Positions 16,685-25,691 of a DNA stretch of 64,000 nt are shown piece by piece. The notes under the pieces are model-generated. The model had not been told where the DNA came from and made no database searches. It saw nothing but the letters and a program-made list of their open reading frames with translations. A program made the translations under genes and the position numbers. How positions within the stretch are numbered: position 1 is the first letter of the stretch; each line of letters begins with the position of its first letter. The stretch covers positions 1-64,000 of the forward strand of contig JAUIJU010000014.1 of NCBI GenBank assembly GCA_030431095.1, in the 5' to 3' direction. The stretch is from Gammaproteobacteria bacterium (lineage in GTDB: Bacteria; Pseudomonadota; Gammaproteobacteria; Xanthomonadales; SZUA-36).

Positions 16685-19501
16685 TCAATAGTTGAACTGC
16701 ACCCCCAGCGTGGCGTTCCACCCGTAGACCTCGTTTTCCGCCAGGCGGCCGGAATCCTTGCCGCTGATGTACCGCAGGGGTTCGTCGGTCAGGTTGAGCG
16801 CTTCGAAATAGATATCGAAGTGATCGCCGACGGCGTAGCTGGCCTTGAAATCGACCTGGCTGTGGGCAGCGATGTAGAGGTCTTCCTCGGCATCGCCACC
16901 CACCTCGTCGAGATACTCACTACGGTAGGACCAGGCCAGGCGCGCCTCGAAACCGTGCTTCTCCCAGTACAGGGAGACATTGGCCACGTCCCTGGACTGC
17001 AGGAAGAACGGCAGCTTGTCATCCCGGTCGAAAACCGTCGCTTCACTGTCGGTGTAGGTGTAGTTGATGCTTGTACCGAAGCCGGACAGGAACCCGGGCA
17101 GGCCGATGAACTGCTGCTGCCAGTTCAGCTCGATGCCCAGAAGCTCGCCGGTGTCACCGTTCTCAGGCCGGGTGATTTCCAGCTCGGCGAACTCGCGTCC
17201 TTCGTAGTCGATATCCTCAAAGGTTTGCGAACGCGAATAAATCGGGTTCTTGATGTCCTTGTAGAACAGGCCCGCTGAAATGATGCCGCCGGATTCGAAA
17301 TAGTACTCGAAGGACAGATCCCAGTTTTCCGACTGCAGCCGATCCAGGTCCGGGTTGCCCTCTTCCACCTCGCCCTCGAGTTCGTCGTCGTCGTTGGGCT
17401 CGAATTCGAAGATGCGATAGGGCACCAGCTGGATGTAGCCCGGCCGTCCCAGGGTGTTGGTCCAGGCAGCGCGGGCCACGAAACCGTCAGTGACCTGCCA
17501 GCGGGCCTGGATGCCCGGCAGAATGTCGTCATAGCGCTGCTCGCCGAAGGTCGGCTGAGCGCGGTCGAAATCCCCGTCGTCGAACAGCACCGCGTATGCG
17601 CCGTACTTCGACTTGGTTTCCTCGTAGCGCACACCACCGGTCAGGGTGAGGTTTCCGATGTCCACCCCCGCCATGACATAGGCAGCCAGCACGTCTTCGG
17701 TCACGGTGAAATCCTCTGCGAACTCGTTTTCGCTGGTGTCATCGCTATTGAGTTCGAAAAGGCCCTGGTTGGCGGCGAAAAAGGCCTCCCAGGCCGAGTA
17801 GTCGGCGATCGGACCAAAGGGGTAGAAGCCCGGGCGAATCGAGTCGTAGAAACCGGGCTTGCCGGACATGGAGAACATGGACAGGAACAGGTCGTCTTCG
17901 AACCCGTCATAGCTGGGGCCGGTCAGGTCACTGGATTTCTCGCGGCCGGTGAACTTCACGCCGGACTTGATATAACCCGGATTGCCGCTGAATTCGAGGT
18001 CGTAGCGCCAGTCAGCCTGGAAGATCGACAGGTCTTCTTCCACCAACTTGCTGTTGCGGTCCACCTGGTTGAACTCGAAGAAATCGGGGTCCATGAATTC
18101 GGAGGGCGCGCTCACACGCGGGAAAAAGTCCGAGGTGTCGTAGCTCATCGGCAGGGAGTCCGCGACTTCGAAGCTCCACTCGTGGTCGTACTTGGTGTCC
18201 TGCTCCGTCTTTCCAAGGGTCGCGCTCAGCGTCAGTGTGCTGGCCCCGAAGATGAATTCCCCACCCAGCGTGGACTGGGAAATCGACTGCTCTTCGAGTC
18301 GGTCCTTGTATGCTTTTTCGCCCTCACCCTCGGTGAACGTGCCGGAGGTGGCGGTCTGGTTTTCCAGGTCGCCCTCGCGGTAGTCGTAAAGCGTTTCAAT
18401 ACGCTGCTCGGTGTCAGAGAAGCGGTTGAAGAGGTTTCGCCAATACACCTTGATGTCGTCCCGCGGACGCCACTCGAAATTGGCCACGACGCCGGTTCGC
18501 TCGCGCTGCAGCTTGTAATCACGCAGAACCAGCTCTCCCGGGATGTAGTAGTCGTCCTCTTCTTCCCAGATATCGGTCTGGACGTTCTCGGACTCGTACT
18601 CGCGCCGGCTGAAGCTGGCGCTCAGCAGCACACCGAACTGGTCTTCGGCGCCGAATACCTGTGACCAGGCGCCCGAAGCGCTCCAGGGGCTCTCGCCGTT
18701 CATGTCGTAGTAGCCGATGTCGGCGGAACCCTTGAGCATGAACCCGTCTTCGTCGTCATAAGGGCTTGGCGTGACCAGGTTGACCGTGCCGCCGATCGAG
18801 TTGCCGTCCAGGTCGGGGGTCACGGACTTGATCACTTCCAGCTTCGACAGCACGTCCGAGGGAATCGTGTCTAGGGCGATTCGGCGGTCATCCGCTTCCG
18901 GCGCGCCGATGGTCTGGCCGTCGATGGTGACGTTGTTCAGGCCCGGGTCGATGCCGCGCACCGCCACGTAGCGGCCTTCACCCTGGTCGATGGAAATCGA
19001 AACGCCGGGCACCCGACGCAATGCCTCCGCGGCGTTCTGGTCGGGAAGCTTCCCGGCATCGTTGGCGTCGATCGAATCCTTGATGATGTCGGCGGAGTTC
19101 TTGTCCTGCACCGAGTCGAGCACCGAGGCGCGGAAACCGGTGACGGTCACTTCCTCCGTCACCCCGTAACCCACGAGCAGCACGTCCTGGTCCAGCGTGC
19201 CGCTCTCGGGAATGGTCAGCTGCGCTTCCTCCGGCTGGTAACCCGAATACTGCACGACGATCGTGTAGGTGCCGGCCGGCAATCCCGACAAGGAATAATT
19301 GCCGGAAGAGTCGGCACGCACGCGCCGATTGAGTTCGGGAATCCGGACTTCGGCCGAGGCCAGAGGTCGTTGCGTATTCGCATCGCTGATCCGGCCACGC
19401 AGGGTGGCGTCAGCCTGGACGATACCACTGGCGGCCAGCAACACGGCCAGGAGCAGAAGACGCGCTCCCACGCGGCGCCTCGTCGGGGGTTTGACATGCA
19501 T
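16685..19501 (-). CDS. TonB-dependent receptor with N-terminal carboxypeptidase-like regulatory domain (candidate phytate or inositol-phosphate receptor)
   Basis: A 938-residue outer-membrane receptor. It has a signal peptide ending IVQA, then a carboxypeptidase-regulatory-like beta domain (about residues 32-110: LRGRISDANTQRPLASAEVRIPELNRRV, GNYSLSGLPAGTYTIVVQYSGY), then the plug (EEVTVTGFRASV; ALRRVPGVSISIDQGEGRYVAVRGI), then a barrel of the Xanthomonas-Caulobacter type ending WNATLGVQFNY. GGAGA supports the MHVKPP start. It is divergent from the RpiR regulator, and the gap between them carries two GGAA-N6-TTCC type operators. Receptors of this subfamily import large polyanions or oligosaccharides. 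Placement at the head of a phytase/inositol locus suggests inositol phosphates, which is inference. Confidence 0.9.
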   Translation of the reverse strand: MHVKPPTRRRVGARLLLLAVLLAASGIVQADATLRGRISDANTQRPLASAEVRIPELNRRVRADSSGNYSLSGLPAGTYTIVVQYSGYQPEEAQLTIPESGTLDQDVLLVGYGVTEEVTVTGFRASVLDSVQDKNSADIIKDSIDANDAGKLPDQNAAEALRRVPGVSISIDQGEGRYVAVRGIDPGLNNVTIDGQTIGAPEADDRRIALDTIPSDVLSKLEVIKSVTPDLDGNSIGGTVNLVTPSPYDDEDGFMLKGSADIGYYDMNGESPWSASGAWSQVFGAEDQFGVLLSASFSRREYESENVQTDIWEEEDDYYIPGELVLRDYKLQRERTGVVANFEWRPRDDIKVYWRNLFNRFSDTEQRIETLYDYREGDLENQTATSGTFTEGEGEKAYKDRLEEQSISQSTLGGEFIFGASTLTLSATLGKTEQDTKYDHEWSFEVADSLPMSYDTSDFFPRVSAPSEFMDPDFFEFNQVDRNSKLVEEDLSIFQADWRYDLEFSGNPGYIKSGVKFTGREKSSDLTGPSYDGFEDDLFLSMFSMSGKPGFYDSIRPGFYPFGPIADYSAWEAFFAANQGLFELNSDDTSENEFAEDFTVTEDVLAAYVMAGVDIGNLTLTGGVRYEETKSKYGAYAVLFDDGDFDRAQPTFGEQRYDDILPGIQARWQVTDGFVARAAWTNTLGRPGYIQLVPYRIFEFEPNDDDELEGEVEEGNPDLDRLQSENWDLSFEYYFESGGIISAGLFYKDIKNPIYSRSQTFEDIDYEGREFAELEITRPENGDTGELLGIELNWQQQFIGLPGFLSGFGTSINYTYTDSEATVFDRDDKLPFFLQSRDVANVSLYWEKHGFEARLAWSYRSEYLDEVGGDAEEDLYIAAHSQVDFKASYAVGDHFDIYFEALNLTDEPLRYISGKDSGRLAENEVYGWNATLGVQFNY

Positions 19502-19661
19502 CTCAGGTTCTCCTTCTGAAAGATGATTGTCCTGGCGGCTATCGGCACCGAGCCTTGCATGCGTGTTCCGCTCTGGAAACCGGGCCGATTGCGCATCACT
19601 CGGACACACAAGCGAAAAAAGGGTCAACCCGGCGCTGACATTCTCTTAACGATTGCAGTAT

Positions 19662-19675
19662 AGAATGAAATTTCT
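19662..19675. promoter_or_regulatory. Candidate IolR/RpiR operator, site 1
   Basis: AGAAT-GAAA-TTTCT, a near match to the RGAAT-N4-ATTYY palindrome that recurs in this locus. It lies 146 bases before the receptor rpiR-side gap ends and 160 bases upstream of the receptor start, in the shared divergent region. Confidence 0.5.
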
Positions 19676-19689
19676 GTATCATGCAACTA

Positions 19690-19705
19690 TGGAATATGTA
19701 TTCCA
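19690..19705. promoter_or_regulatory. Candidate IolR/RpiR operator, site 2 (best match)
   Basis: TGGAATA-TG-TATTCCA is a perfect 16-base palindrome containing GGAA-N6-TTCC. From memory, the RpiR-type inositol repressor IolR of Sinorhizobium meliloti recognises a GGAA-N6-TTCC palindrome, which is the same core. It lies in the divergent region between the receptor and the RpiR gene, 15 bases from site 1, so it could control both directions, including autoregulation. Confidence 0.7.
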
Positions 19706-19746
19706 CTGCCATGGAAACATGAAATCATGAGAAGACCCCGGACAAC

Positions 19747-19762
19747 ATTCCATTGTTGGAAT
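19747..19762. promoter_or_regulatory. Inverted-orientation palindrome ATTCCA-TTGT-TGGAAT
   Basis: A perfect palindrome with six-base arms in which the half-sites point outward compared with the operator consensus. It lies between site 2 and the start of the RpiR gene. It may be an additional binding element or an mRNA hairpin in the regulator's leader. The rest of the 320-base gap (19502-19821) is AT-rich near these sites and otherwise shows nothing I recognise. Confidence 0.4.
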
Positions 19763-19821
19763 TTTTGTATCATCAGGGCAGCCGTAGTGATGCGGCCATA
19801 GCCATCGAGAGTTGCTGACCA

Positions 19822-20667
19822 TTGACTGAAGCCCCCGGGGACCTGGAAACCCTACGAAACCAGATTGTGGCCCGCCACGACGACCTCAGCCCACGACTTC
19901 GACAGGTGGCAGCCTACGTGCTGGAGAACCCCAGCGACATAGGCCTGCAGACGCTTGCGGTCATCGCACGACGGTGTGGGGTGCAACCATCCACCATCGT
20001 CCGATTCGCAAAGGCGTTCGGCTACGATGGCGCGAGCCCCATGCAGCGCCTGTTCCGCGAGGAACTGATCAACTCGGTGCCCAGCCCCAGTTACACCACC
20101 CGTGTGCACCAGTTTCAGGAGCGTGCCGGCAAGGGCGAACCCTGGCGTCCCGCCGAACTCCTGGAGGAGTTTTCACGCAGCAATGCACTGGCGCTGGAAC
20201 AGCTGGTCGACGGTGTTTCCCCGGACATGCTCGAGCGTGCTGTCGATGCGCTGGAGCAATGCGAGTCCATCTACCTCGTCGGCCTGAGACGATCCTTTCC
20301 TGTCGTGGCCTACATGGCCTATGCCTTGCGCCACGTCGACAAGCCCACGCACCTGATTGACGGACTCGCCGGCATGATCCAGGAGCAGAGCGCCATGATC
20401 ACGGACCGAGACCTGCTGGTGGCGGTGAGTTTCAAGCCCTACGCCCCGGAAACTTCGGACATCGTCACGCAAGCCGGCGAACGCGGCGTAACGATCATCT
20501 CGATCAGTGACAGCCTGCTGAGCCCGGCCGCTCGCGAGGCGGACATCCGTTTCGACATCCGGGACGCGGAAGTCATGAAGTTTCGTTCACTGACCGCTTC
20601 TTTCTGCCTGGCCCAAACCCTCGTGATCAGCCTGGCGCAGCGACTCGACGCCCGCGCCGACGACTGA
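19822..20667 (+). CDS. RpiR-family transcriptional regulator of the inositol/phytate locus (IolR-like)
   Basis: A 281-residue regulator. The N-terminal RpiR helix-turn-helix domain spans about residues 8-85 (LSPRLRQVAAYVLENPSDIGLQTLAVIARRCGVQPSTIVRFAKAFGYDG). The C-terminal SIS sugar-isomerase domain covers about 125-270 (IYLVGLRRSFPVVAYMAYALR, DLLVAVSFKPYAPETSDIVTQAGERGVTIISISDS). SIS domains of this family bind phosphorylated sugars or inositol intermediates as effector. The start is a TTG with weak ribosome-site support. It is encoded directly upstream of iolG and downstream of two operators, so autoregulation and control of the locus are likely. Confidence 0.88.
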   Translation: MTEAPGDLETLRNQIVARHDDLSPRLRQVAAYVLENPSDIGLQTLAVIARRCGVQPSTIVRFAKAFGYDGASPMQRLFREELINSVPSPSYTTRVHQFQERAGKGEPWRPAELLEEFSRSNALALEQLVDGVSPDMLERAVDALEQCESIYLVGLRRSFPVVAYMAYALRHVDKPTHLIDGLAGMIQEQSAMITDRDLLVAVSFKPYAPETSDIVTQAGERGVTIISISDSLLSPAAREADIRFDIRDAEVMKFRSLTASFCLAQTLVISLAQRLDARADD

Positions 20668-20685
20668 CCCGAACGGAGAAAAACG

Positions 20686-21678
20686 ATGCTCAACGTTTGC
20701 CTCGTCGGCGCCGGCCGCATCGGCCGGATTCACGCCGCCAACCTCGCGGCCCATCCCGATGCACGCCTGGCGGCGGTGGTCGACGTCAATGCCGACGCCG
20801 CGGCCGCGCTTGCCGGCCAGTATGGCGCGGCAACGCGTTCACCCGACCGAGCGTTCGACGAAGACCCGCTCGACGCCGTGATCATTGCCAGTTCCACCGA
20901 TACCCATCACGACCTGGTGCAGGCCTCCGCGGCACGGGGCCTGGGTATTCTGTGCGAGAAGCCGCTGGACCTGGATCTCGAACGCGCCTGCGCCAGCGTT
21001 CAGGTGGCAGCAGAGGCCGGGGTGCCCCTCTACGTGGGATTCAATCGACGATTCGACCCGTCGTTCCGACGGGTGTACGACACCGTGCGAAGTGGCGACC
21101 TGGGAGACATCGAGGTCATCAGCATCACCAGTCGCGATCCGGCCCCGCCTCCGGCGGACTACGTCGCCCGCTCCGGAGGTCTGTTCAGGGACATGATGAT
21201 TCACGACCTGGACATGGCCCTGTGGCTGCTGGGAGACCAGCCCACGAGCGTCTTCGCCACGGGCGCCTGCCTGGTTGACCCCGCCATCGGCGAAGCCGGC
21301 GATGTCGACACCGCCACCGTGGTCCTTCAAACATCGTCAGGCGTCCAATGCCAGGTCACCAACAGCCGCCGCTGCAGCTACGGCTACGACCAGCGCCTGG
21401 AGGTGTTCTGCGCCAGCGGGCTGGCCCGGGCCGGCAACGATGCGGCCACCCGGGTGGACATCGGCACCGCCGACGGATTTCTGTCCGAGCCGGCGCTGCC
21501 CTTTTTTCTCGAACGCTACGAGCGTGCTTACCGATTGCAACTGGACGCTTTCATCGCGGCCCTGGGCGGCGCCCCGGAGGGTCCGGCGAGTGGTGAGGAG
21601 GCGCTGCAATCGCTGCGACTGGCCGCCGCGGCCGAGCGCTCACTGTCCAGCGGCCGGTTCGAGTCGCCCGGCGAGTGA
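20686..21678 (+). CDS. iolG: myo-Inositol 2-dehydrogenase
   Basis: A 330-residue Gfo/Idh/MocA enzyme that oxidises myo-inositol to scyllo-inosose with NAD+, the first step of the pathway. The Rossmann motif is LVGAGRIGRIHAANL. CEKPLDLDLE carries the conserved catalytic lysine, and FNRRFDPSF, the GGLFRDMMIHDLDMALWLL block with its aspartate/histidine pair, and GEAGDVDTATVVL with NSRRCSYGYDQRLEV are all specific to IolG rather than generic oxidoreductases. AACGGAG lies nine bases upstream of the ATG. It is in one unit with the upstream RpiR gene (18-base gap). A short GC stem followed by a T8 run just after its stop may end or attenuate the transcript before the next gene. Confidence 0.92.
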   Translation: MLNVCLVGAGRIGRIHAANLAAHPDARLAAVVDVNADAAAALAGQYGAATRSPDRAFDEDPLDAVIIASSTDTHHDLVQASAARGLGILCEKPLDLDLERACASVQVAAEAGVPLYVGFNRRFDPSFRRVYDTVRSGDLGDIEVISITSRDPAPPPADYVARSGGLFRDMMIHDLDMALWLLGDQPTSVFATGACLVDPAIGEAGDVDTATVVLQTSSGVQCQVTNSRRCSYGYDQRLEVFCASGLARAGNDAATRVDIGTADGFLSEPALPFFLERYERAYRLQLDAFIAALGGAPEGPASGEEALQSLRLAAAAERSLSSGRFESPGE

Positions 21679-21705
21679 TATGTTTTTTTTATTTGTAATT
21701 TTTAT

Positions 21706-21719
21706 GGAATAATAATTCC
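21706..21719. promoter_or_regulatory. Candidate IolR/RpiR operator, site 3
   Basis: GGAAT-AATA-ATTCC is a perfect palindrome with the locus consensus. It sits 57 bases upstream of the second dehydrogenase gene within the AT-rich gap 21679-21775, so a second promoter for the iolB-C-D-E operon probably begins here under the same regulator. Confidence 0.65.
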
Positions 21720-21775
21720 GTGCTGCCGCGGCGGAACTTAACCGGAGCAAGAACCTGACCAGAGCAAGAACAGGA

Positions 21776-22915
21776 ATGGCGAATCGATCCCTGGGTATTG
21801 GCCTCGTGGGAACCGGCTTCATGGGCCGGGCGCACGCCATTGCCCTGCGGACGGTCGGAAGCGTCTTCCCTGAGGTCGCCGCCCCTCGCCTGGTACACGT
21901 GGCGGATGTCTGCACGGAACGGGCGCGCAATGCTGCCGAAGCGCTTGGTTTCGAGCAGCATGGCGCCGACTGGCGCGCCCTGTTGTCGAACCCCGGGGTC
22001 GATGCCGTCAGCATCTGTACGCCCAATCACCTGCACCACGAGATGGCCCACGCCGCCCTGAGCGCCGGCAAGCACGTGTGGTGCGAGAAGCCCCTGGCAC
22101 TGGATCCGGACGAAGCCGCATCGCTCGCCGCGACGGCCAGGGATTCCGGCCTGACCCACCTGGTCGGATTCAACTACATCGTCAATCCGCTACTGGCCAC
22201 CGCCCGCACCATTGTGCAGTGCGGCGAAATTGGGGAACCGGTCGGGTTTTCGGGCCGTTATTTCGAAGACTACATGGCCAGCCCGGATGTCGACTGGAGC
22301 TGGCGATGCGACCGCGAGCTGGCCGGATCCGGCGCCCTGGCAGACCTGGGCTCGCACCTGGTTCACCTGCTGGAGACCCTGCTCGGCCCTGTCGAATCGG
22401 TCATGGCGCAGCTCACGACGGTGATCGCCGAACGAATTGACCCGGCCACGGGGGAGCCCAGGGCGGTGGAAAACGAAGACATTGCCACCACCCACGCCCG
22501 CACGGTTTCGGGCGTCCCGGCGACACTGGACATCAGCCGCGTGGCGTCAGGCTACAAGTGTGGGCTGTCATTCGACCTCTTTGGCACCCGGGGCGCGATT
22601 CGTTTCGACCAGGAGCGCATGAACGAGCTCCAGGTCTTCAATACAGGCGACAGAAAGGGCCGGGACGGCTTCCGCCGAATTTTGTCCGGCCCGGCCCACC
22701 CCGACTACGCGGCATTCAACCCCGCTCCCGGGCACGGCCTGGGCTACAACGACCTGAAAGTCATCGAGGCCCGGAATTTCCTGCGCGCCGCGCAGACCGG
22801 CGAACCCGCCTGGCCGGACTTCGATGCCGGATTGAGCGTGCAGCGCGTGATGGATGCCATCGAACGCTCCGCCGCCAGGGGTGCCTGGGTCCAGGTGCCA
22901 CGAACGACAGACTGA
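21776..22915 (+). CDS. Gfo/Idh/MocA-family oxidoreductase, probable inositol-isomer dehydrogenase
   Basis: A 379-residue NAD(P)-dependent dehydrogenase. It has Rossmann motif LVGTGFMGRAHAIAL, catalytic EKPLALDPDEAA, substrate-side FNYIVNPLLATARTI, and the second motif LADLGSHLVHLLETLLG with the conserved aspartate and histidine. It is clearly distinct from IolG and resembles scyllo-inositol or D-chiro-inositol dehydrogenases (the IolX/IdhA kind). Phytate in soil occurs as several stereoisomers, so a second dehydrogenase here could admit non-myo isomers. GGA precedes the ATG by only two bases. It overlaps nothing and leads directly into iolB three bases later. Confidence 0.88.
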   Translation: MANRSLGIGLVGTGFMGRAHAIALRTVGSVFPEVAAPRLVHVADVCTERARNAAEALGFEQHGADWRALLSNPGVDAVSICTPNHLHHEMAHAALSAGKHVWCEKPLALDPDEAASLAATARDSGLTHLVGFNYIVNPLLATARTIVQCGEIGEPVGFSGRYFEDYMASPDVDWSWRCDRELAGSGALADLGSHLVHLLETLLGPVESVMAQLTTVIAERIDPATGEPRAVENEDIATTHARTVSGVPATLDISRVASGYKCGLSFDLFGTRGAIRFDQERMNELQVFNTGDRKGRDGFRRILSGPAHPDYAAFNPAPGHGLGYNDLKVIEARNFLRAAQTGEPAWPDFDAGLSVQRVMDAIERSAARGAWVQVPRTTD

Positions 22916-22918
22916 GGA

Positions 22919-23749
22919 ATGAACATGAATACGCCGATGGAAAACCCGGTTCGCTCACACCGTGACGGCTTCGCGCCCGGACTGACCGAGATTGCCGAAC
23001 ACGAGGGCCTGCAACTGGCCGCGCTGCGCCTTGCCCCCGGCGAGACGTTCCAGCTGGCGACGGATGTCGAGACCGCACTGCTGCTCATGAGTGGCACCGT
23101 GTCCGGGGAGGTCGCGAACGAAACGGAACCGCTGCGTTTCGGCTTTCGGCGCGATTCCCTGTTCGATGAATCCGCCAGTTGCGTGCATGTACCCGCCGGC
23201 GCCGCGCTGACACTGCATGCCGAGACCGACACCGAGTTCACGGTGTATCGTTGCGGCAACACCGGGACGTTCGAACCGTGCGTTTACCTGCCCGAGGACG
23301 TGCCCAACGAGCACCGGGGCGCCGGCCAGGTGGCCGGGCGCTGCCTGCGTTTCGTGCGAACGATATTCGATGCCGGCAACGCCCCGGTCGGCGCCGAACT
23401 GGTGCTCGGCGAAGTCGTCAACATGCCGGGCGGCTGGTCCAGCTACCCGCCACACCACCATGACCAGCCGGAGATCTACCACTACCGGTTCACCGAACCC
23501 CAGGGGTACGGGCACGCTGAGCTCGGAGACGATGTCTACAAGGTGTGCCAGAACGACACCATTCGCATTCCGGCCGGGCTGGACCATGCGCAGTGCTCGG
23601 CGCCCGGCTACGGCATGTACTACAGCTGGGTGATCCGGCACCTGCCCGACAATCCTTACACCATTCCCGAATTTACCGAAGCGCATGCCTGGACCATGGG
23701 AAAGGATGCCGATTTCTGGTGGCCCCAGGGAGTCAAGCGTGGCGACTGA
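22919..23749 (+). CDS. iolB: 5-Deoxy-glucuronate isomerase
   Basis: A 276-residue bicupin IolB that isomerises 5-deoxy-glucuronate to 5-dehydro-2-deoxy-D-gluconate. Metal-binding residues are in the second cupin: SSYPPHHHDQPEIYHYRF, with the three histidines and the glutamate, and DHAQCSAPGYGMYYSWVIRHL. The terminal HAWTMGKDADFWWPQG segment is characteristic of the family. The start has two nearby ATG codons (22919 and 22925) after TGAGGA. The stop lies 11 bases inside the next gene, showing tight operon packing. Confidence 0.93.
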   Translation: MNMNTPMENPVRSHRDGFAPGLTEIAEHEGLQLAALRLAPGETFQLATDVETALLLMSGTVSGEVANETEPLRFGFRRDSLFDESASCVHVPAGAALTLHAETDTEFTVYRCGNTGTFEPCVYLPEDVPNEHRGAGQVAGRCLRFVRTIFDAGNAPVGAELVLGEVVNMPGGWSSYPPHHHDQPEIYHYRFTEPQGYGHAELGDDVYKVCQNDTIRIPAGLDHAQCSAPGYGMYYSWVIRHLPDNPYTIPEFTEAHAWTMGKDADFWWPQGVKRGD

Positions 23750-25691
23750 AAAGACATCGGCGCAGAACCGGCCCCTGGATGTCATCTGCCTGGGCCGAGC
23801 CGCGGTGGACCTGTACGGACAACAGGTTGGCGGCCGCCTGGAAGACATGCGCAGCTTTGCCAAGTACCTGGGCGGATCCTCGGCCAACCTGGCCGCGGGA
23901 CTGGCACGAATGGGCCTGCGCAGCGCCATGCTGGCACGCGTTGGCGACGAGCAGATGGGCCGGTTCGTGCGCGAAGCGCTGGCCTCGGAGGGGGTGGATG
24001 TCAGTCATGTCACCACCGATCCCGACCGGTTAACGGCGCTGGTGATCCTGGGTATCGGTGCCGGCGAAGACGTCCCCCACATTTTCTACCGCGAGCGTTG
24101 CGCCGACATGGGGCTGGTGGCGGACGACATCGATCCTGAATTCATCGGTTCGGCCCGCATGCTGTCGATCACCGGGACGCACCTGTCGACGCCGACGACC
24201 CGGGCGGCCGTGCTCAAGGCCATGACCAGCGCCCGTGAACGCGGTACTGCCGTGACCCTGGACATCGACTACAGGCCGGTGCTCTGGGGACTGGTGGCAG
24301 CCGGTGACGGCGCCAACCGTTACCAGGAATGCGCCGAAGCCAGCGAGGTCCTGGCCGACGTGCTACCCCTGTGCGACATGGTGGTTGGCACCGAGGAAGA
24401 AATCCGCATAGCCGGTGGCCAGGACAACCTGCTGGCGGCCGTGCAGCGCGTGCGCGAATTGAGCGAGGGCTGGATCGTTCTCAAGCGCGGCGCCGATGGC
24501 TGCGTGGTCTTCGCGCCGGGGCCGGTCCGATCACTGGATGACGGCACACTGGCGCCTGGCAACCCGGTCGAGGTGTTCAATACGCTGGGCGCAGGAGACG
24601 CCTTTCTTTCCGGCTTCCTCGGCGGGTGGCTCACCGGGAAGAACCCGGCTGGCTGCGGCGCCATGGGCAATGCCTGCGGTGCGCTGGTCGTGGCCCGGCA
24701 CGGTTGCACGCCGGCCATTCCCAGCCGCGTGGAACTGGACGCCTTCATGCACCGTGATCCGCCACCACGGGTGCCCCGGCTGGACCCCGAGCTGATCCAA
24801 CTGCACCGAGCCACGACCTGGCATGACGATCCGCGACCGCTGTGCGTCCTCGCATTCGATCACCGCAGCCAGTTCATCGAACTGGCCAATGAAACCGGGC
24901 AGCCGCACACACACATCGACCGGTTCAAATCCCTGGTCGCCGAGGCAGCACTCGAGGTGGTCGCCGACCTGCCAGCCGACGTGCGCGGAGGTTTTATCAT
25001 CGACCAGCGCTTCGGCGCCACGGCCATGGGCCGGCTTGCCGGTACCGGGGCCTGGACGGCCTGCCCCGTGGAAACACCGGGCTCCAGGCCATTGGCCTTC
25101 GAGGCCGGCGCCGACATGGGGCAGCAGTTGCTGGGCCTGCCACCGCTGAACGTGGTGAAGTGCCTGGTGTTTTACCACCCGGACGACCCGCTGGACCTGC
25201 GCCTGGCCCAGGAAGAAAAAGTGCAGGACCTGTACGCGGAGATCTGCGCCCAGGACCGGCGCCTGGTGCTCGAGGTGATCTGTCCGGCAAACCAACACCC
25301 GGTCGACGACTCGACCCTGCCACGGGCCATGCGTCGCTTCTACAACCTGGGCGTGCATCCCGACTGGTGGAAGGTGGAGCCGCAGAGCACCACGGGCTGG
25401 GACGCGGTCGCGCGCGTGATCGACGACTGCGACCCGCACTGCAAGGGCATCGTACTGCTCGGTCTCGACGCGCCGGAAGACCAGTTGCGTGAAGGGTTTC
25501 GGGCGGCATCGGGCGCGCCCTACATGAAGGGCTTCGCCGTCGGGCGCAGCATTTTCGGTCAACCGGCGCGGGCCTGGTTCGCCGGCGAACTCGATGACGC
25601 CGGCGCACGCGCGGACATCGCCAGGCGCTACCGGCGCATGGTCGAGCTGTGGCGCCAGGCCGCCGGGGAACCTCGGGGGGCATTCTCGTGA
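23739..25691 (+). CDS. iolC: IolC kinase fused to DUF2090 aldolase-like domain
   Basis: A 650-residue two-domain enzyme. Residues about 10-340 are a PfkB-family 5-dehydro-2-deoxygluconokinase (YLGGSSANLAAGLARMGL; anion hole and catalytic FNTLGAGDAFLSGFLGGWL). Residues about 360-640 are a DUF2090 TIM-barrel domain with CVLAFDHRSQF, a lysine-bearing LNVVKCLVFYHPDD, VLEVICP and WWKVEP segments that resemble class I aldolases. No iolJ gene is present, so this domain is the natural candidate for splitting the kinase product into dihydroxyacetone phosphate and malonate semialdehyde. The GTG start has AGGGAG upstream. Confidence 0.9.
   Translation: MATEKTSAQNRPLDVICLGRAAVDLYGQQVGGRLEDMRSFAKYLGGSSANLAAGLARMGLRSAMLARVGDEQMGRFVREALASEGVDVSHVTTDPDRLTALVILGIGAGEDVPHIFYRERCADMGLVADDIDPEFIGSARMLSITGTHLSTPTTRAAVLKAMTSARERGTAVTLDIDYRPVLWGLVAAGDGANRYQECAEASEVLADVLPLCDMVVGTEEEIRIAGGQDNLLAAVQRVRELSEGWIVLKRGADGCVVFAPGPVRSLDDGTLAPGNPVEVFNTLGAGDAFLSGFLGGWLTGKNPAGCGAMGNACGALVVARHGCTPAIPSRVELDAFMHRDPPPRVPRLDPELIQLHRATTWHDDPRPLCVLAFDHRSQFIELANETGQPHTHIDRFKSLVAEAALEVVADLPADVRGGFIIDQRFGATAMGRLAGTGAWTACPVETPGSRPLAFEAGADMGQQLLGLPPLNVVKCLVFYHPDDPLDLRLAQEEKVQDLYAEICAQDRRLVLEVICPANQHPVDDSTLPRAMRRFYNLGVHPDWWKVEPQSTTGWDAVARVIDDCDPHCKGIVLLGLDAPEDQLREGFRAASGAPYMKGFAVGRSIFGQPARAWFAGELDDAGARADIARRYRRMVELWRQAAGEPRGAFS

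Noticed and set aside
21653-21690. Intrinsic terminator after iolG
   Set aside because: A T8 run is present but the GC stem before it has only five base pairs and a ten-base loop, so I left it as a remark, not a feature.
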